The position numbers and the translations under genes were made by a program. A stretch of DNA of 64,000 nt from Verrucomicrobiota bacterium (lineage in GTDB: Bacteria > Verrucomicrobiota > Verrucomicrobiia > CAIQCK01), in NCBI GenBank assembly GCA_016222825.1, contig JACRQF010000007.1:62001-126000 (forward strand), in the 5' to 3' direction. Shown piece after piece: positions 54,958-63,913 of the stretch. The notes under the pieces were generated by a model that worked only from the letters and a program-made list of their open reading frames with translations, did no database searches and had not been told where the DNA came from. Position 1 is the stretch's first letter, and the number at the start of each line of letters is the position of its first letter.

Positions 54958-56148
54958 ATGTCACAGAGACCTCTCAATGTCGGTTTGGTGGGCGGCGGCA
55001 AAGGCGCCTTCATCGTCCATCCTCATCAAAAGGCCATCCACTTTGACGGCACCCGCCGCGTCGTCGCGGGCGCGCTCTTCCCCGATCCGAAGATCGCCCT
55101 CGAAGAAGCCGCCAAGTGGCCCTACCCCATCAAGGGCTACGGCAGCTACGACGAGATGATCGCCGCCAACGCCACGCTCCCCGAGGACCAGAAGCTCGAT
55201 TACATCCTCATCGTCACGCCGAACTTCGTCCACTTCGACCCGGCGATGAAGGCGATGAAGGCGGGCATCGCGGTGTTCTGCGAGAAGCCGCTCTGCTTGA
55301 ATCTCAAGGAAGCCAACGAGCTGGTGAAGACCTCGCGCAAGCTGAACGTCCCGTTCGGCGTCGCGCACACCTACCTCGGCCACTGGACGAGCCGCTTCAG
55401 CCGCTACATCGTGCAGAGCGGCCTGCTCGGCGACGTGCGCTGGGTGGACAGCTATTACATCCAGGGCTGGCTCGCGACGAAGCTCGAAGCCACCGGCCAG
55501 CAACAGGCCACGTGGCGCGTGGACCCCAAGCGTGCGGGCGGCAGCGGCTGCGGCGGCGACATCGGCACCCACGCCCTCATGCAACTGCGCTACACGACCG
55601 GCCTCAACGTCACGCAGGTCAGCGCCCAGCTTGAGAAGTTCGTCGAAGGCCGCCCGATTGACGACCACTTCACGATCTACTGCCAGCTCAGCAACGGCGG
55701 CAAAGCCCTCGTGCGCGCGTCGCAGATTTGCCACGGCCACAAGAACGACCTCGGCATTCTCATCGCCGGCACCAAGGGCAGCCTCCGCTGGCGTCAGGAA
55801 GAGCCGGAGAGCATCACCATCCTCCTGCCGGGCCAGCCCGACCGCGTTTACTGGCGCGGCGCGGTCACTCCGGGCGACGGCTTCATCCCGAAAGACGCGC
55901 CCGCCGACCTGATGAGCGAGCCGACGATTCCGCCGGGCCACCCCGAAGCGTTCCACGACGCCTTCGCGCGGCTGCACCGCTGCTTCGAAGCCGACGTGCG
56001 CAAGTGGAAAGCCGGCGAGAAGTTCTCCTGCGACGGCGCGAAATACGCGAACGTCGAGGACGGCTGGACGGGCATCGCCTTCATCGAAACCTGCCTCAAG
56101 AGCAGCGTGAAGAAGGGTGCCTGGACCGCGATGCCGAAGAGCATCTAA
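54958..56148 (+). CDS. Gfo/Idh/MocA-family oxidoreductase
   Basis: A 396-residue NAD(P)-dependent sugar or inositol-type dehydrogenase. The Rossmann start is LNVGLVGGGKGAFIVHPHQK; the Glu-Lys-Pro catalytic motif is IAVFCEKPLCLNLKEANELV. SGCGGDIGTHALMQLRYTTG carries the His expected in the active site. AAAGGAAAC lies just before ATG 54958. Because it follows xylA and is followed by a strong terminator, the two are likely one operon for sugar breakdown; the exact substrate is not known. Confidence 0.92.
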   Translation: MSQRPLNVGLVGGGKGAFIVHPHQKAIHFDGTRRVVAGALFPDPKIALEEAAKWPYPIKGYGSYDEMIAANATLPEDQKLDYILIVTPNFVHFDPAMKAMKAGIAVFCEKPLCLNLKEANELVKTSRKLNVPFGVAHTYLGHWTSRFSRYIVQSGLLGDVRWVDSYYIQGWLATKLEATGQQQATWRVDPKRAGGSGCGGDIGTHALMQLRYTTGLNVTQVSAQLEKFVEGRPIDDHFTIYCQLSNGGKALVRASQICHGHKNDLGILIAGTKGSLRWRQEEPESITILLPGQPDRVYWRGAVTPGDGFIPKDAPADLMSEPTIPPGHPEAFHDAFARLHRCFEADVRKWKAGEKFSCDGAKYANVEDGWTGIAFIETCLKSSVKKGAWTAMPKSI

Positions 56149-56167
56149 AGAAGTTGTCGTTCGAGCA

Positions 56168-56201
56168 GAGGGGCGGCCTCGTGCCGCCCCTCTGTTTTTT
56201 T
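56168..56201 (+). terminator. Rho-independent terminator after the xylA-oxidoreductase operon
   Basis: A perfect 10-bp stem, GAGGGGCGGC (56168-56177) and GCCGCCCCTC (56183-56192), with loop CTCGT, is followed by TGTTTTTTT. It ends 20 bases after the oxidoreductase stop. Confidence 0.92.
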
Positions 56202-56207
56202 CCAGCC

Positions 56208-56669
56208 ATGAAACGCCCCATCGGTCTCTATTTCGTAGCGGCGTGGTGTTTTTTGGTCTCTTACGGTGAGTTGTGTCTTGCCCAGTTCCTCCTGCTGCAC
56301 TGGTTCTCAGCGTCGGAGACGTCTCTTGGTCAGACGCTAATGCTCATTTCGCATCTTGTAGCTCTGGCAGCATCAACGTGGCTGGTTTTCGGGCTTCTTC
56401 AACTGAGGAGAGTTGGGCAACGGCTCTGCATGGGGGCGCTAGTGATCGCGATCGTGTTAGTAGTCATCTTCTTCATCCTGAACCTCTTGTTTCACCCCCA
56501 TTACTCTAACCCTAGCGCGACCCTCTTAGCCTTCTTCGTTCCCATACACGTAGGTGTGTTTTCGATGTTCTCAGCCTGCTACCTGACAGGCCCCAGCTTC
56601 CGGGAGTTTGCGCGGCAATTCGTTGAGGAGCGGCAGAAGCAGAAGGCTGGCACAGCAAAGAGCGTCTGA
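56208..56669 (+). CDS. Small multi-pass membrane protein
   Basis: A 153-residue protein with four predicted membrane segments: LYFVAAWCFLVSYGELCLAQ, MLISHLVALAASTWLVFGLL, MGALVIAIVLVVIFFILNLL and TLLAFFVPIHVGVFSMFSAC. The end is charged (FARQFVEERQKQKAG). I know no family. ATG 56208 follows the terminator directly, and its codon use is less G+C-rich than that of the genes before it, so it may be a separate or later-acquired unit. Confidence 0.65.
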   Translation: MKRPIGLYFVAAWCFLVSYGELCLAQFLLLHWFSASETSLGQTLMLISHLVALAASTWLVFGLLQLRRVGQRLCMGALVIAIVLVVIFFILNLLFHPHYSNPSATLLAFFVPIHVGVFSMFSACYLTGPSFREFARQFVEERQKQKAGTAKSV

Positions 56670-56729
56670 ACGGCTTCAGCGGAGCACTTTCCATCGCATT
56701 GTCAGGCTCGGGCGCGGCGAATTCCACGG

Positions 56730-57110
56730 TAAACTAGGACATTTCTCGCCTGCGTATGGCATTTAATAACTTCATTTTAACTTATGGTGATTGCAGTTCA
56801 TGTTTTTCTAGCTTCAATTTCTCTATTGATTATTTCATGTCGTCATTCTGCATTTGCACATTGTTTCATTTCATCTTCACATCTATGTTCGTCAGTTGCA
56901 CTCTGTATTGATTCATTTTCCATACGTATATATGCATTCGCTTATTTCTTAAGTGTGATTGCTATTTCATCTCTTTGATTTTCATGCACCAATGGTGCGA
57001 TTGAGGCTCGATGTATTGCTATTAGCATTTTACGTTTTGAAAACGCTAATTGTCTGATTGCTATTATTCTTTTGCATCCGCGACTCCGTTCGGGCAATAA
57101 AAGCGATTGT
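56730..57110. other. AT-rich island, no gene recognised
   Basis: By my count 98 of 300 bases from 56761 to 57060 are G or C, about 33 percent, against roughly 60 percent or more around it. It holds T-rich runs, three copies of ATTGCTATT (56958, 57015 and 57058 regions), a small hairpin GCACCAATGGTGC (56986-56998) and a second imperfect one around CGTTTTGAAAACG. It lies directly upstream of the FN3 gene. It could be a long leader, a structured RNA, or foreign DNA. Confidence 0.6.
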
Positions 57111-57165
57111 CGGCGCGGTTCGTAACCCACCGGAAAGCAAACACGAGAACAGGAGAAATCGAATC

Positions 57166-57786
57166 ATGGGCAGGATCAAGAAGAACATCCGTGGCTGGTC
57201 GGCGAGTCAGAAAATCGCCACTGGCAGGCAGCGATTGAATGCGCTGGCCAACAACTCCAACTTCCCCAACGCGAGCATGTGGCTGCCGCCCTTTCAATCG
57301 GCGCAGGACGACCTCAGCGCGGCGCATGGAGATGTGGCCGTCAAGCGCGGCGAATACCGCTCGGCGGTGACGCGCGCGAAGGCGGCCGAGAAGCGATGGG
57401 ACCAAGAGTATGGTTTCCTGGCGGCGCGCGTGGAGCTTGAGAGCCGGGGCAACGACGCTCCGATGGTCGGCGCAGGCTTCAAGCTGCGCGGCGTGCGCAC
57501 GGCGGCGCAGTTGCCGGCCGCTCCGCAGGGACTGCATGCGACGATAGGCGATTGGCCGGGGCGGATTGACCTGTCGTGGGACGGCATGGACAACGCGCGC
57601 AGTTACGTGGTGGAGATGAGCACCGAAGGGCCGTCGGGCGGCTGGAAGCAGACGCGCATCTCGGCACGGTCCTCCTGCACGATCAAGGAGCTGGCGAGCG
57701 GGACGAAGTATTGGTTTCGCGTGGCCGCCATCGGCACGGCCGGCCAAGGCCCGTGGAGCAATCCGGTGCAGAAGATGGCGCCTTGA
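57166..57786 (+). CDS. Fibronectin type III domain protein with helical N terminus
   Basis: A 206-residue protein without a signal peptide. The first 110 residues are helical and basic (MGRIKKNIRGWSASQKIATG, then a stretch rich in Ala, Arg and Lys with RAKAAEKRWDQEYGFLAARV). The C-terminal 90 residues form an FN3 domain: PAAPQGLHATIGDWPGRIDL, then SWDGMDNARSYVVEMSTEG, then ELASGTKYWFRVAAIGTAGQ and GPWSNPVQKMAP. AGGAG lies ten bases before ATG 57166. It stands alone behind an AT-rich island and before a MITE-like element, which suggests a transferable cassette. The function is unknown. Confidence 0.8.
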   Translation: MGRIKKNIRGWSASQKIATGRQRLNALANNSNFPNASMWLPPFQSAQDDLSAAHGDVAVKRGEYRSAVTRAKAAEKRWDQEYGFLAARVELESRGNDAPMVGAGFKLRGVRTAAQLPAAPQGLHATIGDWPGRIDLSWDGMDNARSYVVEMSTEGPSGGWKQTRISARSSCTIKELASGTKYWFRVAAIGTAGQGPWSNPVQKMAP

Positions 57787-57799
57787 ACCGCTGACCCGG

Positions 57800-57918
57800 T
57801 ATTTCACACGTTTCGTAGCCGCCGACGTAAGGAGGCGGAAAGGCTGTGGATGGCAATGCGTCCGCCTCCTTACGTCGGCGGCTACAGCCTATCGGCGTTT
57901 TGTGCAGCGTGTGAACTA
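57800..57918. mobile_element. MITE-like element, copy B (119 bp), inverted relative to copy A
   Basis: The ends are TATTTCACACG (57800-57810) and CGTGTGAACTA (57908-57918). The core is a perfect 25-bp inverted REP pair with GTAG at 57815 and CTAC at 57882-57885. Its reverse complement aligns with copy A at 6559-6688, including the flanking GCACAAAACGC / GCACGAAACGC segment. It begins 13 bases after the FN3 stop codon. Confidence 0.78.
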
Positions 57919-57965
57919 TGCGGGCTGACCGTCCCCTGCCCTTGCCGTCGGCGGCAGAAAAGAAA

Positions 57966-57997
57966 CGAGGGAGCGGCTTTTCTCTGCCGCTCCCTCG
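57966..57997 (-). terminator. Hairpin terminator, probably for the leftward small membrane genes
   Basis: A perfect 12-bp stem, CGAGGGAGCGGC (57966-57977) and GCCGCTCCCTCG (57986-57997), has an 8-base loop. On the minus strand it is followed by TTTCTTTTC, which supports termination of the gene ending at 58044. Confidence 0.75.
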
Positions 57998-58043
57998 CTT
58001 TACGTCCCCACGAGATTGAGAAGGATTCCGCGACACCGCCGCG

Positions 58044-58310
58044 TCAATGACGCGCGAGCATGGGGATGACGATGGCGAGAATCATCGCGCTGACGCCGAC
58101 CAGCACGCCGAGGATCAAGAGCACGGTGCCGATGATGCCGCAGATGCGGCCGGCGTTGGTGTTGTCGCGACCGCTGGTGTCCATCGTGCCCGCGTCCATT
58201 TCCTTGAGGTCGCTGTTGCCCATGACCCATGCGGCGATGCCCAGCGGCGCGCAAAGCACGAGGCTGAGGATGCCCAGGACCAGGATGAGGGTGGCGCGAT
58301 GAGGTTTCAT
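58044..58310 (-). CDS. DUF4190-like small membrane protein
   Basis: An 88-residue protein with two membrane helices, LILVLGILSLVLCAPLGIAAWVMG-type (residues 8-30) and GIIGTVLLILGVLVGVSAMI (59-80), separated by a short loop NSDLKEMDAGTMDTSGRDN. This layout and the G-x-x-S-L core resemble DUF4190. ATG 58310 opens MKPHRATLIL, nearly identical to the start of its upstream neighbour (MRPHRGNLVL), so the two are paralogues. The role is unknown. Confidence 0.72.
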   Translation of the reverse strand: MKPHRATLILVLGILSLVLCAPLGIAAWVMGNSDLKEMDAGTMDTSGRDNTNAGRICGIIGTVLLILGVLVGVSAMILAIVIPMLARH

Positions 58311-58390
58311 AGGAGTGATTTGGCTGCGCGTTTCTACCGCGCCCCCGCCACCACCGCAAGCTCCGAATGGCCGCCGCCGCGCGCCCGCGG

Positions 58391-58780
58391 CTACCGCATC
58401 CACGACGCGACGCCGTCCGTTCCGGCCGAGTCAATGAGCAGCCACAGGAGCGCCATCACGAACACAATCCCGAGGGCGGCCAACATGGCGATGATCCCGC
58501 AGAGGCGGCCGGCGTTGGTGCGCGGCCGGCCTTTGCGGTCCATCCTGCCGACGTGCATCTTGTGCAGGTCCACGCCCGCCATCCGAGATGCGAGGTAGCC
58601 AAACGCGAAACCCACAACGCTGACCCCCAATGATTGCAGAAACGAGCTTCCGACACCGGCCGGTTTCATCGGATCGTGGAAGACTCTCACGGCCAGCACG
58701 GACAACACCAGACTGGCGGCCACCAACGCCAGGCTCAGCAGGCCGATCATCAAAACCAAGTTTCCGCGATGAGGTCTCAT
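58391..58780 (-). CDS. Small membrane protein, paralogue of the downstream gene
   Basis: A 129-residue protein with about three membrane segments: LVLMIGLLSLALVAASLVLS, SLGVSVVGFAFGYLASRMAG and GIIAMLAALGIVFVMALLWL. The middle motif MHVGRMDRKGRPRTNAGRLC matches MDAGTMDTSGRDNTNAGRIC in the next gene, showing a tandem duplication of a DUF4190-like unit with an added helix. ATG 58780 starts MRPHRGNLVL. It is divergent from the large oxidoreductase gene. Confidence 0.68.
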   Translation of the reverse strand: MRPHRGNLVLMIGLLSLALVAASLVLSVLAVRVFHDPMKPAGVGSSFLQSLGVSVVGFAFGYLASRMAGVDLHKMHVGRMDRKGRPRTNAGRLCGIIAMLAALGIVFVMALLWLLIDSAGTDGVASWMR

Positions 58781-58896
58781 TCGAATAACGCCGGCTGTTT
58801 TACTGTGACATCGCCCCTGCGACAAGTTCCGAGTGCGGAAAGCGTGTCAACAAAAGCTGGCGAACCCACCGGCCCGCTGATAAAGTCCGCCATCGC

Positions 58897-61800
58897 ATGA
58901 AAGTTGACCCCCGCTTTTTGAGGGAAAACGGCAACGAAGTTTTTACCGGCAACGAACTGTTGGTGAAGGGCTGCCTCGAAGTCGAGGGCGGCACTCATTT
59001 GTTGACCGGGTATCCCGGCTCGCCCGTCGCCAGCTTCTTCGACGTGGCCAAGGCGGTCGGCGAACTTCTCCGCGAGCACGGCATCCGCGCCACGATCGCC
59101 AACAACGAGGCCCACGCCGTCGCGATGCTCAACGGCTCGCAGATGGCCGGCCTGCGCAGCATCGCGGCGTTCAAGAGCGTCGGCACGCACGTCGCCAGCG
59201 ACGCGCTCGCGCTCGGCAACATGGCGGGCGCGCACCCCCAAGGCGGCGCGGTGTTCGTCATCGGCGACGACCCCTGGAGCGAATCCACCCAGGTCCCCAC
59301 CGACTCGCGTTTCATCTGCAAGCACCTCATGACGCCCGTGCTGGAGCCGGCCTCGGCGCAGGAACAGAAGGACTGGATTGACCTCGCGTTCAAGCTCTCG
59401 CGCGAAGCGGAGCTTTACGTCGCCTACCTCGTCACCACCAACCAGATGGACGGCGGCGGCTCGGTGGAGACGCGCCCGCACCGTTTCCCGGAGATCAACA
59501 CCAACCACCGCACGACGCTCGACACGTCCAAACTGCGCGTCAACGACATGGTGTTGTTGCCGCCGCACACGTGGCTCAAGGAGAAGGACATGCCGTCCCG
59601 CGTCCTTCGCCTCCTGCAAAGCGCCCGCCGCCACGGCGTGAACCGAATCCTCTCGCCCAGCCCGCATCCGCGCGGCCGTTTCGAGATCGGCTTCGTCAGC
59701 TCCGGCCAGGCTTACAACTATCTCCAGCACGCGCTGGAAGACCTCGGCGTCGCCGACCAGATGCCGGTCCTCAAGCTCGGCCTCACCTACCCGCTCGATG
59801 CCGAACTGGTGGCTGAGTTCGCCGCGCAGGTGAAGAACCTCTTCGTCATCGAGGAACGCCGCGGTTTCCTCGAAGAGCAGATCGCCGCCATCCTCACCGA
59901 CGCAGCGCAACAGGACAGCTCGTTCCTGCCGCCCGCGCTCTGGGGAAAGAAGTTTCCGCAAGGCGACGGCATGCCGGTCATCCGCGGCCTCAATCCCTCC
60001 ATCGTCCTCGAAAAGCTTGGCCCGGTCCTGCTGGAACTGAACGATCCCGCCGTCCGCGTGGATCGCGCGAAGGTCGAGGCCGAACTCGACCTGCTGCGGC
60101 GCACGGCGGCGTTCGACATCAACATCATCCCGCGCACGCCGACGTTCTGCCCCGGCTGCCCGCACCGCGACTCGGCCAGCGTGCTGATCGAGGTGAAGAA
60201 GCATTTCCTCGACGCCACCTACATGAGCCGCGAGCACGGCCGCGATCCGGTGGACCTCGTGTTCCACGGCGACACCGGCTGCTACACGATGCTGATGTTC
60301 GAGCCGACGCAGGACCTCATGCACAACTACAGCGGCATGGGCCTCGGCGGCGCGACGGGCGCAGGCATTGACCCGTTCATCACGAACAAGCAGGTCGTCT
60401 TCATGGGCGACTCGACGTTCTTCCACAGCGGCGTCACCGCCATCTCCAACTCGCTCAAGAACGGTCAGGACATCACCTACATCATCCTCGACAACGGCAC
60501 CACCGCGATGACCGGCCACCAACCCACGCCGGGCCAGGCGCGCGGCTTGACGGGCGATGAGACGTTCCGGCAGAGCATTGACCGCATCGTCGAGGGGCTG
60601 CTTTCCGGCTGCGAGACCCACGCCGAGGTCACGCGCGCCAATCCCGCCCACCGGACGGAGTGGAAGGAGTTGCTCGAGGAAACCATCCTCAAGCCCGGCG
60701 TCAAGGTCCTCATCGCCGACAAGGAGTGCGGCATCACCAGTCACCGCCGCGAAGCCCGCGAGGAACGCGCGACGATCCGCAAGAAGGGTTTTCTCCCGCG
60801 CAAGAGCTACATCAACGTCACGCCCGAAGTCTGCGAGATGTGCCGCGAATGCACCCGCGCCACCGGTTGCCCCGGCCTCACGCTGGCTGACTCGCCTTAC
60901 GGAACGAAGGTCCAGACGGATTTCTCCTGGTGCGTCTCCGACGGCGCTTGCACCAAGATCAAGGCGTGCCCGTCGTTCGAGGAAGTCACGGTGCTGCGGA
61001 ACCAAAAGCCGCCGTCGCGTCTCGACCGGCTCAATCTTCAAAACATCCCCTCGCCCACCCTGCCGGCGTTGAGCAGGCCGTATCGTATTTACCTGACCGG
61101 CGTGGGCGGCATGGGCATCGGCCTCGCCACGGCCACGCTCGTCCGCGCCGCCTACAAGCAGGGCTACGACGTGCTGTTCTGCGACAAGAAAGGTCTCGCC
61201 ATCCGCAACGGCGGCATTTATTCGCAGATCACCTTCAAGCCGCGCGGCTCCAACCACAGCTCCAACATCATCCCCTACGGCAAGGCCGACATCATCATCG
61301 GCGTGGACATCCTGGAGGCGTTGCGCTCGCTCGACCCGAACGTGCCGCAGCGCGTCGGCAGCCCCGATTACACCACCGCCATCATCAACACCCACAAACA
61401 GCCGACCATCCAGACGCTGCTCGGGCGCGATGATTTCGACCCGGCACAACTGGAGGAAACCATCCGCCGATGCACGAAGAGCGACGCCTATTTCAGCTTC
61501 AACGCCAGCGAGGTCAGCGAGCGGCTGTTCGGCACGCAAATCTACGCCAACGTCATCATGCTCGGCATCGCCTACCAGCGCGGCTTGTTGCCGCTCGCGA
61601 TGGAGAACATTGATTGGGCCATCCGCGCCACTGTCGGCGCCGCCGGCGACGAGAACCTCAATGCCTTCAACATCGGCCGCAAGATCGTCGTCGCTCCCGC
61701 CGAAGTCGCAACCGCCGCCGGCCAGTCGGCCACCGTCGAGAAACACGCCACCTACGAGCAGGTCGTCGCCGACAAGGCCGACATCCTCAGCCGCACCAAG

Positions 61801-62529
61801 AGCAGCGGCGCATCGCTCGCCACCGCCTATCGCGAACTCGTTCATCGCGCCGCCGAGCACATCCGCGTGGACGTGGACTCGTTGCGCGACCTGGCGTTGC
61901 GCGTCTATGACCTCATCCAATATGACGGCATCGCCTACGCGAAGAAATTCATCGAGCATGTCAAGGCCATCCATGTCCTCGACAAGGCCGAGCACGCCTT
62001 CGAAGCCACCAAGGCCGCCATCCTGAACATCCACCGCGCGATGCTCATCAAGGACGAGATTTACGTCGCCCACCTGCTGACCAGCGAGGAAAAGCACCAC
62101 CGTGACTGCGCCCGCTACGACGTGGATCCGTCGCGCGGCGACCGCATCCGCTACAGCCACATCAACCGCCCGCACTTCGACGTGCTGGGCCTCCAGATCG
62201 AGTTCGACATGCGCGGCAAGCAGTGGCAGATGCGCGCGATGCGCCACCTCAAGGTCATGCGTCGCCTCCTGCCCCGCTGGCACAAACGCGAGAAGGATTT
62301 CCGCGACTGGTATTGCGACCTCTGCGCCAAGTTCTTCTACCACGACCCGGAGACCTACAAGACGTGGCTGGAACTGCTCCGCCTGCCCTCCGAGGTCACC
62401 GGCTACCGCGACGTGCGTTACCCGAAGATGGACCATGCCCGCAGCCGCGCCGCCGACCTGCTCAAGCGGCTCGAAGCCGCGCGTGCCGTTGCGCCCACGC
62501 CCGTCACTGCGTTGAATCAAAATCGCTGA
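58897..62529 (+). CDS. Fused 2-oxoacid (indolepyruvate-type) ferredoxin oxidoreductase
   Basis: A 1210-residue enzyme that oxidatively decarboxylates 2-oxo acids to acyl-CoA and reduces ferredoxin. Order: pyrimidine-binding domain (GYPGSPVASFFDVA, IANNEAHAVAMLNGS; about 30-200), a middle part ending with FCPGCPHRDSASVL (about 420), the thiamine-diphosphate domain (FHGDTGCYTMLMFEPT, GDSTFFHSGV, ILDNGTTAMTGHQPTPG), a cysteine-rich iron-sulfur region (VCEMCRECTRATGCPG, WCVSDGACTKIKACP; about 645-695), then the gamma domain (TGVGGMGIGLATATLVRAA; from about 730) and a C-terminal region as in fused members with DUF6537. Aromatic 2-oxo acids are the likely substrates. It is followed after six bases by a Sel1-protease gene. 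Confidence 0.92.
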   Translation: MKVDPRFLRENGNEVFTGNELLVKGCLEVEGGTHLLTGYPGSPVASFFDVAKAVGELLREHGIRATIANNEAHAVAMLNGSQMAGLRSIAAFKSVGTHVASDALALGNMAGAHPQGGAVFVIGDDPWSESTQVPTDSRFICKHLMTPVLEPASAQEQKDWIDLAFKLSREAELYVAYLVTTNQMDGGGSVETRPHRFPEINTNHRTTLDTSKLRVNDMVLLPPHTWLKEKDMPSRVLRLLQSARRHGVNRILSPSPHPRGRFEIGFVSSGQAYNYLQHALEDLGVADQMPVLKLGLTYPLDAELVAEFAAQVKNLFVIEERRGFLEEQIAAILTDAAQQDSSFLPPALWGKKFPQGDGMPVIRGLNPSIVLEKLGPVLLELNDPAVRVDRAKVEAELDLLRRTAAFDINIIPRTPTFCPGCPHRDSASVLIEVKKHFLDATYMSREHGRDPVDLVFHGDTGCYTMLMFEPTQDLMHNYSGMGLGGATGAGIDPFITNKQVVFMGDSTFFHSGVTAISNSLKNGQDITYIILDNGTTAMTGHQPTPGQARGLTGDETFRQSIDRIVEGLLSGCETHAEVTRANPAHRTEWKELLEETILKPGVKVLIADKECGITSHRREAREERATIRKKGFLPRKSYINVTPEVCEMCRECTRATGCPGLTLADSPYGTKVQTDFSWCVSDGACTKIKACPSFEEVTVLRNQKPPSRLDRLNLQNIPSPTLPALSRPYRIYLTGVGGMGIGLATATLVRAAYKQGYDVLFCDKKGLAIRNGGIYSQITFKPRGSNHSSNIIPYGKADIIIGVDILEALRSLDPNVPQRVGSPDYTTAIINTHKQPTIQTLLGRDDFDPAQLEETIRRCTKSDAYFSFNASEVSERLFGTQIYANVIMLGIAYQRGLLPLAMENIDWAIRATVGAAGDENLNAFNIGRKIVVAPAEVATAAGQSATVEKHATYEQVVADKADILSRTKSSGASLATAYRELVHRAAEHIRVDVDSLRDLALRVYDLIQYDGIAYAKKFIEHVKAIHVLDKAEHAFEATKAAILNIHRAMLIKDEIYVAHLLTSEEKHHRDCARYDVDPSRGDRIRYSHINRPHFDVLGLQIEFDMRGKQWQMRAMRHLKVMRRLLPRWHKREKDFRDWYCDLCAKFFYHDPETYKTWLELLRLPSEVTGYRDVRYPKMDHARSRAADLLKRLEAARAVAPTPVTALNQNR

Positions 62530-62535
62530 TGCCTT

Positions 62536-63822
62536 ATGAGCCGAGAGTTCCACCGACTGGCGCTTGCCACATCCGCCCTGCTCGCGTGCGTTCTTGCTGT
62601 TAGCGCCCAACTCTCCCCCATCGGCGAGCTTTCCGCCAAGGCAGCGCAAGGCGACGCCGAGGCGCAGTTCCAACTCGGCATGAGATACCGCAACGGCGAT
62701 GGCGTCCCTAAAAACTATGCCGACGCCTTTAAGTGGCTCCAGAAAGCCTCCGAACAGGGCAATGCCAAGGCGCAAAGTGAGTTCGGCCTGATGCACGAGG
62801 GCGGACTGGGCACGGTGGTCAACTACGAGGAAGCCGTGAAGTGGTATCGCAAGTCCGCCGAGCAAGGCTGCGCCTGGGGCCAGAACAACCTCGGCGTCAT
62901 GTATGACCACGGTTTCGGCGTGCCGCCGGCCAAGGAGGAGGCTGTGCGGCTGTTCCGCAAGGCCGCTGAACAAGGCATGTCCATGGCACAGCGCAATATC
63001 GGCAACGCCCTCGTCATCGGCCGCGGTGTGAAGCAGGATTACGTCGAAGCCTACAAATGGCTCCGTCTGGCGGCGCTCCAAGGTATTCCGGCAGCCCGCG
63101 ACCAACTCCGCGACATCTCGATCCGCATGACGCCCGCCGAGATCGAGGAAGCCCGCCGCCGCGCCGACGAGTTCCGCAAAAGCCGCGGCGAACCGACACG
63201 CGCCTCCGGCTCCGGCTTCTTCGTCACCGAGGACGGATTCTTCCTCACCAACTTCCACGTCGTTCGCGACGCCACGCGCATCATCATCCGCACTGACAGC
63301 GGCAACTTCCCCGCGCAACTGATCGCGACTGACAAGGTCAACGACATCGCGCTGCTGAAGGTCGAAGGCTCGTTCAAGCCGCTGCCGCTTGCCGCCAGCC
63401 GCGACGCCAAACTCGGCGACGCCGTCTTCACCATCGGCTTCCCGAACATCCACATGCAGGGCACCTCGCCCAAGCTGACCGATGGCACGATCAGCAGCAT
63501 TGTCGGCCTGGAAGACGACCCGCGGTTCTTCCAGGTCAGCGTCGCCATCCAGCCCGGCAACTCCGGCGGCGCGCTTGTCAACGAACGCGGCAACGTCATC
63601 GGCATCATCACCCTTCGCATGACCGAGTCCGTCGCCTACCAGAAGACCGGCGCACTGCCGCAGGCCGTCAACTTCGCCGTCAAGAGTGCTTACGCGTTGG
63701 CGCTGCTCGAATCCCAGCCGGCCCTCGCCGCCAGACTCAAGCGCCCCCAGACCACCAAACGCAAGTTCGCCGACGCCGTCAAGACCGCCACCGACGCCGC
63801 TGCGCTTGTCTTCGCGGATTGA
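62536..63822 (+). CDS. Sel1-repeat and trypsin-like serine protease fusion
   Basis: A 428-residue exported protein. A signal peptide (LALATSALLACVLAVSAQ) is followed by about four Sel1 repeats (GDAEAQFQLGMRYRNGDGVP, AVKWYRKSAEQGCAWGQNN, and so on; residues 33-195). An HtrA-type protease domain follows (from about 225) with the catalytic His in FLTNFHVVRDATR, Asp in VNDIALLKVEGS and Ser in IQPGNSGGALVNERG. No PDZ domain is present. The Sel1 part probably recruits partners. Only six bases separate it from the oxidoreductase gene, so they are likely co-transcribed although their functions seem unrelated. Confidence 0.88.
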   Translation: MSREFHRLALATSALLACVLAVSAQLSPIGELSAKAAQGDAEAQFQLGMRYRNGDGVPKNYADAFKWLQKASEQGNAKAQSEFGLMHEGGLGTVVNYEEAVKWYRKSAEQGCAWGQNNLGVMYDHGFGVPPAKEEAVRLFRKAAEQGMSMAQRNIGNALVIGRGVKQDYVEAYKWLRLAALQGIPAARDQLRDISIRMTPAEIEEARRRADEFRKSRGEPTRASGSGFFVTEDGFFLTNFHVVRDATRIIIRTDSGNFPAQLIATDKVNDIALLKVEGSFKPLPLAASRDAKLGDAVFTIGFPNIHMQGTSPKLTDGTISSIVGLEDDPRFFQVSVAIQPGNSGGALVNERGNVIGIITLRMTESVAYQKTGALPQAVNFAVKSAYALALLESQPALAARLKRPQTTKRKFADAVKTATDAAALVFAD

Positions 63823-63913
63823 GAGGAACAACCGACGGTGCCCCCATCTTCTTGTGTGATGTGAAGAGCAAGTGCTGGAGCAAGGCGACTCCAGTTCAAC
63901 GCCGCGCGCCGCT

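Noticed and set aside
58777..63831. Open frame of 1684 codons on the minus strand opposite the oxidoreductase and Sel1-protease genes
   Set aside because: The plus-strand genes show clear catalytic motifs throughout. The antisense frame has no domain, and its length follows from high-G+C third positions, which remove stop codons from one antisense frame.
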